A DNA stretch of 64,000 bases from Sceloporus undulatus. Taxonomy: Eukaryota; Chordata; Lepidosauria; Squamata; Phrynosomatidae. Position numbers and translations under genes: made by a program. The DNA lies in NCBI RefSeq assembly GCF_019175285.1, contig NC_056524.1, forward strand, positions 173,935,563 through 173,999,562, written 5' to 3'. Under the pieces are notes generated by a model. The model saw nothing but the letters and a program-made list of their open reading frames with translations. It did no database searches and had not been told where the DNA came from. Each line of letters begins with the position of its first letter. Position 1 is the stretch's first letter. Positions 63,581 through 64,000 of this stretch are shown in pieces.

Positions 63581-64000
63581 TTTTAGTTCAGATAGCAGCT
63601 TCAAGTATATCAAACTAAGCTAATATTCAAACATCTTCTTAACTTGTTATTGCAGAGGAGGGAAAAAAGAAAACCACTCTGCTACTTATATGTCTTATTT
63701 TTGACAATGCAGCTTCACACAGCCAAGTCAAAAGTTGTAGCCAAGCAAAAGGATAGAGAGACAGCAGGCCGAGGAGTTCTCAAAGAAAAAGGGGGAGCAG
63801 TTCTGTGTAAAAAGGGATGATGCACTTTGCTTACTGCTGGCAAAACTTTTTTTAAAAAAGCTGACTTTTAAGGGTCTGGTATCTTATGGAGCATGAAGCT
63901 TTACTGTTTCCTTACCCTCAACTTCCTCCTCTTCCCTTCTCTGTTGAGGTGGGTTTCGTTATTCTGGCTTGTAAATATTCGGCTGCTGGCACTGTCAACC

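Overview
This window is vertebrate nuclear DNA and most likely comes from a squamate reptile, probably a lizard. The reasons are the interspersed repeats: a Sauria-type tRNA SINE, RTE/BovB-like and CR1 LINE ends, an A-rich full-length L1, Penelope-like ends with hammerhead-type motifs, and many hAT- and Tigger-type MITEs. Gene identities rest on recalled protein families and on exon-by-exon reading with compatible splice phases. No database search was run.

Four protein-coding genes lie in the order and orientation known from human 10q22.2: NUDT13 (+, last two exons, 695-2196), ECD (-, 13 coding exons, 27620 down to 8189), FAM149B1 (+, 16 candidate coding exons, 29691-50188) and DNAJC9 (-, 5 coding exons, 60453 down to 54054). 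ECD and FAM149B1 diverge from one CpG-rich promoter at about 29.37-29.69 kb. NUDT13/ECD and FAM149B1/DNAJC9 converge tail to tail. Their likely products are a mitochondrial NAD(P)H pyrophosphatase, a splicing and cell-cycle regulator, a ciliary protein and a histone H3-H4 co-chaperone. They are conserved neighbours rather than a functional operon.

Region by region: 1-2.2 kb holds the end of NUDT13, and 2.2-8.2 kb is intergenic. From 8.2 to 27.6 kb lies ECD. One of its introns carries a full-length L1 (17149-24985) with both ORFs open and perfect target-site duplications. From 28.4 to 29.3 kb four related foldback MITEs sit side by side next to the promoter. From 29.4 to 50.2 kb lies FAM149B1, whose first intron is a patchwork of CR1, RTE, SINE and MITE pieces. 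From 51.2 to 53.7 kb is a convergent intergenic spacer. From 54.0 to 60.5 kb lies DNAJC9, whose first intron is mostly SINE/MITE sequence and includes a 559-bp palindrome. From 60.5 to 64 kb is intergenic, with simple repeats, a Penelope-like end, a 25-N gap inside an inverted repeat, and the 5' part of a second L1 lineage on the minus strand.

I found no bacterial-type system, CRISPR array, rRNA gene or host tRNA gene. The least expected structure is the ECD/FAM149B1 promoter. A roughly 95-bp reverse-complement copy of the core promoter is inserted into the middle of the original, giving the order A-B-A'-B'. That is the arrangement expected from a replication template-switch event.
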